In this document: one piece after another, positions 35,916 through 43,340 of the stretch
Layout: each line of letters opens with the position of its first letter
How positions within the stretch are numbered: position 1 is the first letter of the stretch
Assembly: GCF_013149785.1 (NCBI RefSeq)
Contig: NZ_JABEZU010000001.1
Location: 744,001-808,000 of the forward strand
DNA from: Isoptericola halotolerans
GTDB lineage: Bacteria; Actinomycetota; Actinomycetes; Actinomycetales; Cellulomonadaceae
Direction of reading: 5' to 3'
Length of the DNA stretch: 64,000 bases
Position numbers and translations under genes: made by a program
The notes under the pieces: generated by a model
Databases searched by the model: none
Told to the model about the DNA's origin: nothing
What the model saw: the letters and a program-made list of their open reading frames with translations, nothing else

Positions 35916-38900
35916 GTGCGCATCAAGCTGACCCTGAGCCGGCCCGACGAGTCCGCCGTCAACGTGGCCGTCACCGCCGACGCCACCGCCACGGTCCGCG
36001 ACGTCGCCGAGGTGCTCTTCTCCGCCGACCCGACCCGTCACGGCGCAGCGGCCCCGGACAACCTCACGCTGCAGGTGCTGGGTGACAGCTCGGCGCAGCG
36101 TAACGTCACCGCGGGCCGGGTGCTCACGCCGACCAGCGACCTCGTGCAGGCCGGGCTGCGCTCCGGCTCGGCCGTGTCGATCGTGCGGGTCTCGGAGCAG
36201 TTCGTCCACCCGGGGCAGGAGCGCGGTGCCGCCGTGGCGGTGCTGCGGGTGCTGGAGGGGCCCGACGCCGGCCGGGAGTTCCACCTGCCCGTCGGCACGT
36301 CCTACCTCGGTCGCGACCGGGACATGGACGTCCGGCTCCAGGACCCGCAGGTCTCGAAGCGCCACGCCCGGATCGTCGTGGGCGAGCAGGTCGAGATCCA
36401 CGACCTGGACTCCGCGAACGGGCTCGTGATGGGCGGCCAGCGGATGACGCGGTCGGCGCTGACGTCGTCCGACACCGTGACGGTGGGCGGCAGCGTCGTG
36501 TCCGTCGTGAGCCTGCACCGGTCGACCAGCCTGGTCCCCACCAGCCCGGTGGTCGAGTTCAACCGGTCACCTCGCGTGGTCGCCCGGTTCGCGGAGACGG
36601 AGATCGCGTCGCCCAAGCCGCCGCGCCCGAAGACCCCGCGCGGGTTGCCGTGGCTGCCCATGATGGTGCCCGCCATCATGGGCCTGGTGCTCTGGTGGAT
36701 CTTCCAGAACCCCCGGATGCTCGTGTTCATGTTCATGAGCCCGATGATCATGGTCGCGATGTACCTCGACCGCAAGCACAACGCGAAGAAGGAGTTCGAG
36801 GAGGCCACGCGCCTGTTCGAGGAGTCCGTCGCGGCGACCCGGGAGCGGATCACCAAGACGCACGCGGTGGAGCGCGCGGTCCGGCGTTCCGAGGCGCCGG
36901 CGCTCGCGGAGGCCATCGACGCCGTGCGGCGGCTCGGCGGACTGATGTGGACCCACCGTCCCGAGCACCGAGGGTTCCTGACCCTCCGGCTCGGCATGGG
37001 CAGCGCCCCCGCGCGGACGAAGTTCGCCCAGCCGCGCGAGAACGAAGCCCTCCCGGAGCACTGGGAGATGGTGCTGGACCTGCAGGAACGGTGCTCGGTC
37101 ATCGATGACGTCCCCACGGTCGCCGCCCTGCGCTACGGGGGGAACGTCGGGCTTGCCGGACCCAGCGGACCGGTGGAGTCGGTCGCGCGGGCGGCGCTGC
37201 TGCAGCTCGTCGCCCTGCACTCCCCGGCCGAGATGGTCGTCACCGCCCTCACGTCGCACCGGTCCCGCGAGGACTGGGAGTGGCTGCAGTGGGTGCCCCA
37301 CACCGGGTCGCCGCACAGCCCGCTCGGAGCCTCCGACCACCTGGCGAGCGACCCCGGGCGTGGTGCGTCGCTGCTCGCCCGTCTGGAGGGTCTCATCGAG
37401 TCGCGCGGTGGCGTGCTCGACGGCCCTCCGCCGTTCGAGGGGGAGCGCGACGCGGAGAAGGACCGGGAGGACCGTGCGCCGAAGCCCGTGCTGCCCGCCG
37501 TCGTCGTCCTGGTCGAGGACGACGCCCCCCTCGACCGGTCGCGGCTCGTCCGACTCGCCGAGCGGGGCCCGGCGGCGAACGTGCACGTGGTGTGGGTCGC
37601 CCCGACCGTGGAACAGCTCCCGGCGGCCTGCCGGACCTTCGTGCTGCTCGACCCGCAGTCCCGTGACGAGAACGGGATGACCGGCGAGGTGCACTACGGA
37701 CGGCTGACGTACCCGGTCTCCTGCGAGACCGCGGACCTGGCGACCGCCCACGAGGTGGCGCGGATCCTGTCGCCCGTGGTCGACGTCGGCGCACCGGTGG
37801 AGGACGAGTCGGACCTGCCCCGCGCGGTGTCCTACCTGGCGCTGGCCGGGACCGACCTCGGCTCGGACGCGGCCGGCGTCGTCGAGCGGTGGCGGGAGAA
37901 CCTGTCGCTCACGCCGCGTGACGGGTCGGCGCCCGTCCGCCGCAAGAGCCCGACGAACCTGAGGGCGCTGGTCGGCCACAACGGGGTCGAGGAGTTCTAC
38001 CTCGACCTGCGCACCCAGGGCCCGCACGCACTGGTGGGTGGGACCACCGGTGCGGGCAAGTCGGAGTTCCTCCAGTCCTGGGTGCTCGGGATGGCGGCGG
38101 CGCACAGCCCGGACCGCGTCACGTTCCTCTTCGTGGACTACAAGGGCGGCGCCGCCTTCGCCGACTGCGTGGACCTGCCGCACACGGTCGGTCTGGTGAC
38201 GGACCTGTCCCCGCACCTCGTGCGACGCGCGCTGTCCTCCTTGCGTGCCGAGCTGCACCACCGCGAGCACCTGCTCAACCGCAAGAAGGCGAAGGACCTC
38301 GCCTCCCTGGAGAAGACCGGGGACCCGGAGGCGCCGCCCAGCCTGATCATCGTGGTGGACGAGTTCGCGGCGCTCGTGGGCGAGGTCCCCGAGTTCGTCG
38401 ACGGGGTGGTCGACGTCGCTCAGCGAGGACGCTCGCTCGGCCTGCACCTGATCCTGGCGACCCAGCGTCCTGCCGGTGTCATCAAGGACAACCTGCGCGC
38501 GAACACCAACCTGCGGATCGCGCTGCGCATGGCCGACGAGTCCGACTCCAAGGACGTGCTCGACGACGAGATGGCGGCGCACTTCTCCCCGTCGATCCCC
38601 GGCCGTGGTGCGGCCAAGACCGGGCCGGGACGCATCACCACGTTCCAGACCGGGTACGCCGGTGGGTGGACCCGTGACGAGCCGGACCCGACGCAGGTCG
38701 AGGTCGAAGAGCTGGACTTCGGCACGGGTCGCCGGTGGGAGATGCCGGCCCCGGAGCTTCCGGAGGCCGGGGACCCGGGCCCGAACGACATCTCGAGGAT
38801 GGTGGCGACGATCCGGCAGGCGGCCACCAGCGCCGGGGTGCCGGCCCCCCGCAAGCCGTGGCTCGAGGAGCTGGCCGCCACGTACGACCTCGCGCTGCTG

Positions 38901-40394
38901 CCGAACCCGCGCACGGACGCCCGGCTGCTCGTGGGCGTCCTGGACGACCCGCACGCCCAGGCGCAGCCCACGGTGCACTACGAGCCGGACGCGGACGGCA
39001 ACCTCGCCGTCTACGGCGCCGGTGGTACGGGCAAGAGCACGACGTTGCGCACCGTCGCCGTCTCGGCGGGTCTCACGGCGCGTGGCGGACCGACGCAGGT
39101 GTACGGCATCGACTGCGGCTCCGGCGGCCTGTCGATGCTCGAGAACCTGCCGCACGTCGGTGCCGTCATCTCCGGCGACGACGAGGAGCGGATCACGCGC
39201 CTCATGCGCCGCCTGACGGAGCTGCTCGACGAGCGGTCCGCCCGCTACGCGGAGGTGCGGGCGAGCACCATCGACGAGTACCGGCGGATCGCGGACCGGC
39301 CCGACGAACCACGGATCTTCGTGATGGTCGACGGGATCGGGAACTTCCGCGACTCCTACGAGGTGTCGTCGGTCCGCGGCTTCTCGATCTTCGGCGCGTT
39401 CACCCAGCTCGCGACGGACGGGCGTCCGGTGGGTATCCATCTCGTGATGTCGGGCGACCGCGCGGTCTCGGTGCCGCCGTCGTTGACCTCGACGGTGCAG
39501 AAGCGGATCGTCCACCGCCTCGCCCGCGAGGACGACTACCTGATGCTCAACGTCCCCCGTGACGTGCTGAGCCCGGCCTCGCCGCCGGGCCGCGCGATCA
39601 TGTACGGGCAGGAGGCGCAGATCGCCGTGCTGGGGGGCGAGTCGAACGGGGCCGTGCAGTCGCGCGAGCTGGCGCGGCTCGAGCAGACGATGCGGCGGAT
39701 GGGTGCGCCGCGGGCGCCCGGGGTGGCCCGGCTGCCCGACAGCTTCACGCTCGACGCGCTGCCGCCGACGGTGGGGGACCTCGCGACCGTCGGGCTGCGC
39801 GACCTGGACCTCGCCCCGGTCGGCCTGCCGATGCGTTCGCCGTTCATGCTGGCCGGGCCTCCGGGGTCCGGACGCACGACGGCGTTCGTCACCCTCGCGA
39901 CGACGTTGCGGCGGGCGGGGCGCACCCGCCTGGTGTACCTGTCGTCGCGCCGGTCGAGCCTGGGTGCGCTGGACCTGTGGGACGAGCAGGCGTCCGACCC
40001 CGAAGCCGTGGTGGAGCTTCTCAAGGAGCTCACCACGGCGCTGCAGGAGGACCGGGTCCCGCCGGGCCGGCTGACCGTGATGATCGAGAACTACACGGAG
40101 CTGACGGGCACGCCGGCGGAGAAGCCGCTGGAGGCGTTCGTCAAGCTCGCGGTCCGCAAGGAACAGCTCGTGGTCGGGGAGTCGGAGACGTCGACCTGGT
40201 CGAAGGCCTTCACCCTGGCGGGGCCGTTCAAGTCCGGTCGCAACGGCATCCTGCTCACCCCGGGGGACACGGACGGCGACGTCCTGATGAACACCGGGCT
40301 CGGCCGCATGCGCCGCAAGGACTTCCCGCCCGGGCGGGGATTCCTCATCACGGCCGGCCGAGCCTCCAAGATCCACGTCGCCCTGCCGGAGTGA
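35916..40394 (+). CDS. EssC/EccC-like type VII secretion FtsK/SpoIIIE ATPase
   Basis: The motor of a type VII secretion-like system, 1492 residues. Residues 1-90 look like a ubiquitin/YukD-like fold fused to the front (RIKLTLSRPDE, ATVRDVAEVLF, GLRSGSAVSIVRV). An FHA domain follows (about 105-205; YLGRDRDMDVRL, VSKRHARI, DSANGL), then two membrane helices (about 244-285) with a coiled stretch after them. There are three ATPase domains: Walker A GTTGAGKS at 709-716 with Walker B IIVVDEFAAL (Asp815), GAGGTGKS at 1034-1041, and a degenerate GPPGSGRT at 1314-1321 where Arg replaces Lys. The layout is closer to Firmicute EssC (N-terminal FHA) than to mycobacterial EccC. WXG100 substrates are encoded directly downstream. 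Start is GTG. Confidence 0.93.
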   Translation: MRIKLTLSRPDESAVNVAVTADATATVRDVAEVLFSADPTRHGAAAPDNLTLQVLGDSSAQRNVTAGRVLTPTSDLVQAGLRSGSAVSIVRVSEQFVHPGQERGAAVAVLRVLEGPDAGREFHLPVGTSYLGRDRDMDVRLQDPQVSKRHARIVVGEQVEIHDLDSANGLVMGGQRMTRSALTSSDTVTVGGSVVSVVSLHRSTSLVPTSPVVEFNRSPRVVARFAETEIASPKPPRPKTPRGLPWLPMMVPAIMGLVLWWIFQNPRMLVFMFMSPMIMVAMYLDRKHNAKKEFEEATRLFEESVAATRERITKTHAVERAVRRSEAPALAEAIDAVRRLGGLMWTHRPEHRGFLTLRLGMGSAPARTKFAQPRENEALPEHWEMVLDLQERCSVIDDVPTVAALRYGGNVGLAGPSGPVESVARAALLQLVALHSPAEMVVTALTSHRSREDWEWLQWVPHTGSPHSPLGASDHLASDPGRGASLLARLEGLIESRGGVLDGPPPFEGERDAEKDREDRAPKPVLPAVVVLVEDDAPLDRSRLVRLAERGPAANVHVVWVAPTVEQLPAACRTFVLLDPQSRDENGMTGEVHYGRLTYPVSCETADLATAHEVARILSPVVDVGAPVEDESDLPRAVSYLALAGTDLGSDAAGVVERWRENLSLTPRDGSAPVRRKSPTNLRALVGHNGVEEFYLDLRTQGPHALVGGTTGAGKSEFLQSWVLGMAAAHSPDRVTFLFVDYKGGAAFADCVDLPHTVGLVTDLSPHLVRRALSSLRAELHHREHLLNRKKAKDLASLEKTGDPEAPPSLIIVVDEFAALVGEVPEFVDGVVDVAQRGRSLGLHLILATQRPAGVIKDNLRANTNLRIALRMADESDSKDVLDDEMAAHFSPSIPGRGAAKTGPGRITTFQTGYAGGWTRDEPDPTQVEVEELDFGTGRRWEMPAPELPEAGDPGPNDISRMVATIRQAATSAGVPAPRKPWLEELAATYDLALLPNPRTDARLLVGVLDDPHAQAQPTVHYEPDADGNLAVYGAGGTGKSTTLRTVAVSAGLTARGGPTQVYGIDCGSGGLSMLENLPHVGAVISGDDEERITRLMRRLTELLDERSARYAEVRASTIDEYRRIADRPDEPRIFVMVDGIGNFRDSYEVSSVRGFSIFGAFTQLATDGRPVGIHLVMSGDRAVSVPPSLTSTVQKRIVHRLAREDDYLMLNVPRDVLSPASPPGRAIMYGQEAQIAVLGGESNGAVQSRELARLEQTMRRMGAPRAPGVARLPDSFTLDALPPTVGDLATVGLRDLDLAPVGLPMRSPFMLAGPPGSGRTTAFVTLATTLRRAGRTRLVYLSSRRSSLGALDLWDEQASDPEAVVELLKELTTALQEDRVPPGRLTVMIENYTELTGTPAEKPLEAFVKLAVRKEQLVVGESETSTWSKAFTLAGPFKSGRNGILLTPGDTDGDVLMNTGLGRMRRKDFPPGRGFLITAGRASKIHVALPE

Positions 40395-40415
40395 TCCGGC
40401 GCAGCGACGGACGGG

Positions 40416-40433
40416 ATGGGGAGTGCTCCCCAT
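40416..40433. promoter_or_regulatory. 18-bp perfect palindrome, copy 2 (upstream of first WXG100 gene)
   Basis: ATGGGGAGTGCTCCCCAT is an 8-2-8 inverted repeat without mismatch, 22 bases after the essC-like stop and 93 bases before the first WXG100 start. A promoter between motif and gene is likely; TTGTGG at 40437-40442 is a possible -35. It is identical to copy 3 and close to copy 1. Confidence 0.65.
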
Positions 40434-40526
40434 TCCTTGTGGTCACGGGCTCTGGTTGAGTTCGTGGTGTTGAAGCGATGAGGTGGTTGTCCCGCAGGGG
40501 GCGGCCCTTGAGTGAAGGAGCATGGC

Positions 40527-40811
40527 ATGGTTGCAGAGGGTGGCAACGTCTTCGGTCTTGACATCGAGGCGGTCCGGAGCCTGGCCGGGGTTCTGCGGGA
40601 CCAGGCGGAGGTCGTGCGGACGTCGGTGACGACGATCACGAACCAGATGTCGCAGACGGAGTGGAACGGTCCGGACGCGGTGCAGTTCCAGGACGAGTGG
40701 GACGGGACGCACGCGGCGAAGCTGAACGAGATCGCGGCGGCGCTGGATGGTTACGCCACCACGGCGGACAACAACGCCACGCAGCAGGAGAACACCTCGA
40801 CCGCTTACTGA
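40527..40811 (+). CDS. WXG100-family secreted protein, copy 1
   Basis: A 94-residue helical-hairpin protein of the ESAT-6/WXG100 family, the usual small substrate and co-factor of type VII secretion. Helix 1 (about 14-42) and helix 2 (about 55-84) flank the turn WNG at residues about 48-50. The C-terminus ends in NTSTAY without a clear YxxxD/E signal, so secretion may rely on pairing with another WXG protein. The ATG at 40527 has GAAGGAG at 40514-40520 as ribosome binding site; an upstream GTG at 40512 would bury it and is unlikely. The protein is identical to that encoded at 41177-41461. Confidence 0.92.
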   Translation: MVAEGGNVFGLDIEAVRSLAGVLRDQAEVVRTSVTTITNQMSQTEWNGPDAVQFQDEWDGTHAAKLNEIAAALDGYATTADNNATQQENTSTAY

Positions 40812-40829
40812 GCGAGAGGTCTGCTCGCC

Positions 40830-41051
40830 GTGGGCGCGCTGGGGAGGTGGAGCCTCGGCACCGGTCTGGTGCTGACCGCTCTGGCCGTGGTCTGTGCCGC
40901 GGTCGACGTCGTCCCGGTCGCGACGATCGCGGGGATCCTCGCGATCGTCGCGTGGGTGGTCGCGGGGTACGACGCCGTCTACCGGGCGCTGGAGCGTCGA
41001 GAGCTGCGGCGCCGGGCCGACCGCGCACGGCGTGCGGGCGGCGACCGCTGA
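40830..41051 (+). CDS. Small two-helix membrane protein between the WXG100 genes
   Basis: A 73-residue protein with two hydrophobic helices (about 7-26 and 29-47) and a strongly basic tail (ALERRELRRRADRARR). I recognise no family. It starts with GTG 18 bases after the first WXG100 stop and likely shares that transcript. A membrane adaptor or channel component for WXG export is possible by position only. It is not duplicated together with the WXG100 gene. Confidence 0.7.
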   Translation: MGALGRWSLGTGLVLTALAVVCAAVDVVPVATIAGILAIVAWVVAGYDAVYRALERRELRRRADRARRAGGDR

Positions 41052-41065
41052 GCCGTGGCCGGCGC

Positions 41066-41083
41066 ATGGGGAGTGCTCCCCAT
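41066..41083. promoter_or_regulatory. 18-bp perfect palindrome, copy 3 (upstream of second WXG100 gene)
   Basis: ATGGGGAGTGCTCCCCAT, identical to copy 2 at 40416-40433, at the same distance from its WXG100 gene because the whole unit is duplicated. It gives the second WXG100 gene, and perhaps the genes after it, an independent regulated promoter. Confidence 0.65.
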
Positions 41084-41176
41084 TCCTTGTGGTCACGGGC
41101 TCTGGTTGAGTTCGTGGTGTTGAAGCGATGACGTGGTTGTCCCGCAGGGGGCGGCCCTTGAGTGAAGGAGCATGGC

Positions 41177-41461
41177 ATGGTTGCAGAGGGTGGCAACGTC
41201 TTCGGTCTTGACATCGAGGCGGTCCGGAGCCTGGCTGGGGTTCTGCGGGACCAGGCGGAGGTCGTGCGGACGTCGGTGACGACGATCACGAACCAGATGT
41301 CGCAGACGGAGTGGAACGGTCCGGACGCGGTGCAGTTCCAGGACGAGTGGGACGGGACGCACGCGGCGAAGCTGAACGAGATCGCGGCGGCGCTGGATGG
41401 TTACGCCACGACGGCGGACAACAACGCCACGCAGCAGGAGAACACCTCGACCGCTTACTGA
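41177..41461 (+). CDS. WXG100-family secreted protein, copy 2
   Basis: Encodes a 94-residue protein identical to that at 40527-40811; the only coding differences are two silent changes. WXG motif, helices and ribosome binding site (GAAGGAG at 41164-41170) are all preserved, so both genes should be functional. Because WXG100 proteins act as homo- or heterodimers, the second copy may raise dosage or serve the neighbouring effector. It is followed by a GC-rich hairpin before the effector gene. Confidence 0.92.
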   Translation: MVAEGGNVFGLDIEAVRSLAGVLRDQAEVVRTSVTTITNQMSQTEWNGPDAVQFQDEWDGTHAAKLNEIAAALDGYATTADNNATQQENTSTAY

Positions 41462-41472
41462 GCGGGAGGTCT

Positions 41473-41488
41473 GCCCCCGGACGGGGGC
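41473..41488 (+). terminator. Short GC hairpin after second WXG100 gene
   Basis: GCCCCC at 41473-41478 and GGGGGC at 41483-41488 form a 6-bp stem with a four-base loop, 12 bases past the stop. It may attenuate transcription into the effector gene, giving more WXG100 than effector. The stem is short, so the call is tentative. Confidence 0.4.
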
Positions 41489-41583
41489 TGGTGAGGGGTG
41501 CGGTGCCGGCGGTGCCGCACCTCTCGTCCGTGGGGCCAGAGAACTGAGGTCGATCCCGGGTGCGCGGGTCAGGAGGAGGAGCT

Positions 41584-42831
41584 GTGGGCGGAGGGATGTA
41601 CGGCGCCGATATCGAGGCGCTGCGCCAGCTCGCTGACAAGATCGCGGAGGGCGGTGACGCCCTGGACGCGGTCGTGGCAACGGTGGAGGGCGCCATTCCG
41701 GGGCCCGAGGGCTGGGAAGGCCCGGACGGTGACGGTTTCCGCGCCGAGTGGGGGGACACCCACATCGTCCGACTGCGGAACACCGCAGACCTGCTGCGCG
41801 ACGTCGCGTCGAAGGTCCGGGAGAACGCCGACGACCAGGAGCGCACCTCGGACGACACCGGCTCCGGTGGCGGTCCTGGCGGTCCTAGCGGTGGCGGTGG
41901 CACCGGTGGCGGCAACGGCAACGGCAACGGTGGTTCCGGTTCCGGAGGATCCGACGACGACGGCGGCAACCCGCTCGCGTCGCCCGGATCCGACCCGACG
42001 AAGTCACCGACGGACACCAGCGATCCTGGGCACAGCTGGACGGACGGCTACAACACGCATCGTGGTCCGCAGTACAACCCCGACGGTGTCAGCGGCACCT
42101 ACGAGAACGGCGTCTTCACGCCGTCACCCGACGGCGAGAGCGCGGCGACCGCGTCGGAGAAGGGCAACATCAACCACACGTTCGCCGAGGGCGAGACCGG
42201 CGGGTTCGCGGGCTACCAGGCGGGCGTGGACGGAGAGTTCGGGTCCGAGGACGGGTTCCACGGGTCCGGCGAGGCCGGAGTCGCCGCGGGGGCCGGCTAC
42301 GACGCCTCTGGCGAGGTCAGCCTCTCGGAGAACGGTCTGGTGGCCGAGGGCTCCGTGGGGGTCAACGCCGGGGCGAGTGCGAGTGCGAGCGGTGAGGTCG
42401 GCTACGGGGACCACTTCGGCGCGCAGGGCTCTGCCGAGGCGTTCGTCGGGGGGCGTGCCGAGGCGAACGCCGGGGCCTCGCTGGGCCCGCACGGTCTCGG
42501 GATGAGCGCCGGCGTCGACGCCTTCGCGGGCGCCGAGGCGGGTGTGGACGGGTCGGTCACGGCCGCGGGCGTCACCGCCGGGGGCAGTGCCAACGTCTAC
42601 GCGGGGGTGGGCTTCACGGCCGGCGCGGACGTGAACTTCGGCATGGACAGCGTGAGCCTGGACCTGGAGCTGGGCGCGGCACTGGGCATCGGTGCCGGGT
42701 TCGACGTCTCGCTGGAGTGGTCGCCGGCCGACACGGTCTCGGCGATCTCTGACTTCGGCGGCGATCTCGTCGGCGGTGCCGGGGATGCGGTCGGCGGGTT
42801 CGTCGACGGCATCACCGGCGGATGGTGGTGA
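41584..42831 (+). CDS. WXG-headed candidate type VII effector with Gly/Ala-rich C-terminal domain
   Basis: A 415-residue protein. Residues about 5-90 align along their whole length with the 94-residue WXG100 proteins upstream: GADIEALRQLAD against GLDIEAVRSLAG, WEGPDGDGFRAEWGDTH against WNGPDAVQFQDEWDGTH, DDQERTS against TQQENTS. A Gly/Ser/Asp linker (about 97-150) follows, then about 230 residues of alternating small and polar residues (GSGEAGVAAGAGYDASGEVSL and similar) that look like an extended beta or solenoid repeat, ending in GGFVDGITGGWW. No toxin active site is recognised. The GTG at 41584 is chosen for AGGAGGAG at 41571-41578; ATG at 41596 is an alternative. Probably exported by the EssC-like motor. 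Confidence 0.8.
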   Translation: MGGGMYGADIEALRQLADKIAEGGDALDAVVATVEGAIPGPEGWEGPDGDGFRAEWGDTHIVRLRNTADLLRDVASKVRENADDQERTSDDTGSGGGPGGPSGGGGTGGGNGNGNGGSGSGGSDDDGGNPLASPGSDPTKSPTDTSDPGHSWTDGYNTHRGPQYNPDGVSGTYENGVFTPSPDGESAATASEKGNINHTFAEGETGGFAGYQAGVDGEFGSEDGFHGSGEAGVAAGAGYDASGEVSLSENGLVAEGSVGVNAGASASASGEVGYGDHFGAQGSAEAFVGGRAEANAGASLGPHGLGMSAGVDAFAGAEAGVDGSVTAAGVTAGGSANVYAGVGFTAGADVNFGMDSVSLDLELGAALGIGAGFDVSLEWSPADTVSAISDFGGDLVGGAGDAVGGFVDGITGGWW

Positions 42832-42863
42832 CCGGGCATGGCACCGACTGATTGGATGGACAC

Positions 42864-43340
42864 ATGACTACCGTCTCTTACCCGAGCGAGGACTTCCCGG
42901 GCTTCCCGGAGATCACCATGGACTGCCCCGACGGGTGGGAGCCCCGGCGGGTCCCGGGTTCCCAGCTCGCGATCGTCCAGCAGCGTCCGGAGGGCGAGTT
43001 CAGGCCCAACGTCCTGGTCATCATGCAGCGCCTCCACCCGGACCAGACCGCAGACGACGTGATCGCCGACGCGGTGAAGCGACTCGAGGCCACACCGGGG
43101 TACGAGGAGGTCGGCCGGATGAAGACGACGCTGGCCGGCGTCCCGGCGGCGCGGATCGAAGGCGCCTGGTCCACGGAGGAGACGGGCACCATCGCCCAGG
43201 CGCTCCGGATCGCCGTGATCGAGCACGATGGCGTCCGGGATGCCCTCGAGGTCACCGGGACGTGCGCCGGACCGCAGGCGCCGGACGTCTGGCCCGCGGT
43301 GCGCGCCATCCAGGACAGCATCGCCCTGGTCGGCCGATGA
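42864..43340 (+). CDS. Small soluble protein of the effector operon, LpqN-like in outline
   Basis: A 158-residue acidic protein without signal peptide or membrane segment. The pattern ITMDCPDGWEPRRVPGSQLAIV, FRPNVLVIMQRL, TADDVIADAVKRLE and a late VTGTCAGPQ...VWPAVRAIQDSI recalls the mycobacterial LpqN/LpqT (DUF1795-like) fold, but I cannot assign it firmly. It starts 33 bases after the candidate effector and overlaps the next gene by four bases, so it may be its chaperone or immunity protein; that is positional inference only. The ATG at 42864 is chosen; a TTG at 42852 is less likely. Confidence 0.7.
   Translation: MTTVSYPSEDFPGFPEITMDCPDGWEPRRVPGSQLAIVQQRPEGEFRPNVLVIMQRLHPDQTADDVIADAVKRLEATPGYEEVGRMKTTLAGVPAARIEGAWSTEETGTIAQALRIAVIEHDGVRDALEVTGTCAGPQAPDVWPAVRAIQDSIALVGR

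Larger units (their letters stand above)
40416..40824 (+). repeat. Direct repeat, copy A (409 bp, palindrome plus WXG100 gene)
   Basis: This 409-base unit recurs at 41066-41474, exactly 650 bases downstream. By eye only four positions differ (40482, 40586, 40760 and 40815 here). Two changes are silent within the gene and two lie outside it. Palindrome, leader, ribosome binding site and coding region are all duplicated, so the second gene carries its own control. Confidence 0.95.
41066..41474 (+). repeat. Direct repeat, copy B (409 bp, palindrome plus WXG100 gene)
   Basis: Second copy of the unit at 40416-40824, about 99% identical. The variants here are C at 41132, T at 41236, G at 41410 and G at 41465. 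Similarity stops at the first base of the palindrome on the left and 13 bases after the WXG100 stop on the right, which suggests a recent duplication or ongoing gene conversion. Confidence 0.95.

Noticed and set aside
36567-40433. A 1288-codon antisense frame opposite the EssC-like gene
   Set aside because: Composition is Arg/His/Gln/Gly-rich without motifs, while the plus strand codes for a textbook FtsK/SpoIIIE protein.
40512-40526. An upstream GTG start adding five residues to the WXG100 protein
   Set aside because: The GAAGGAG ribosome binding site lies inside this extension and fits the ATG at 40527; the same holds for the second copy.
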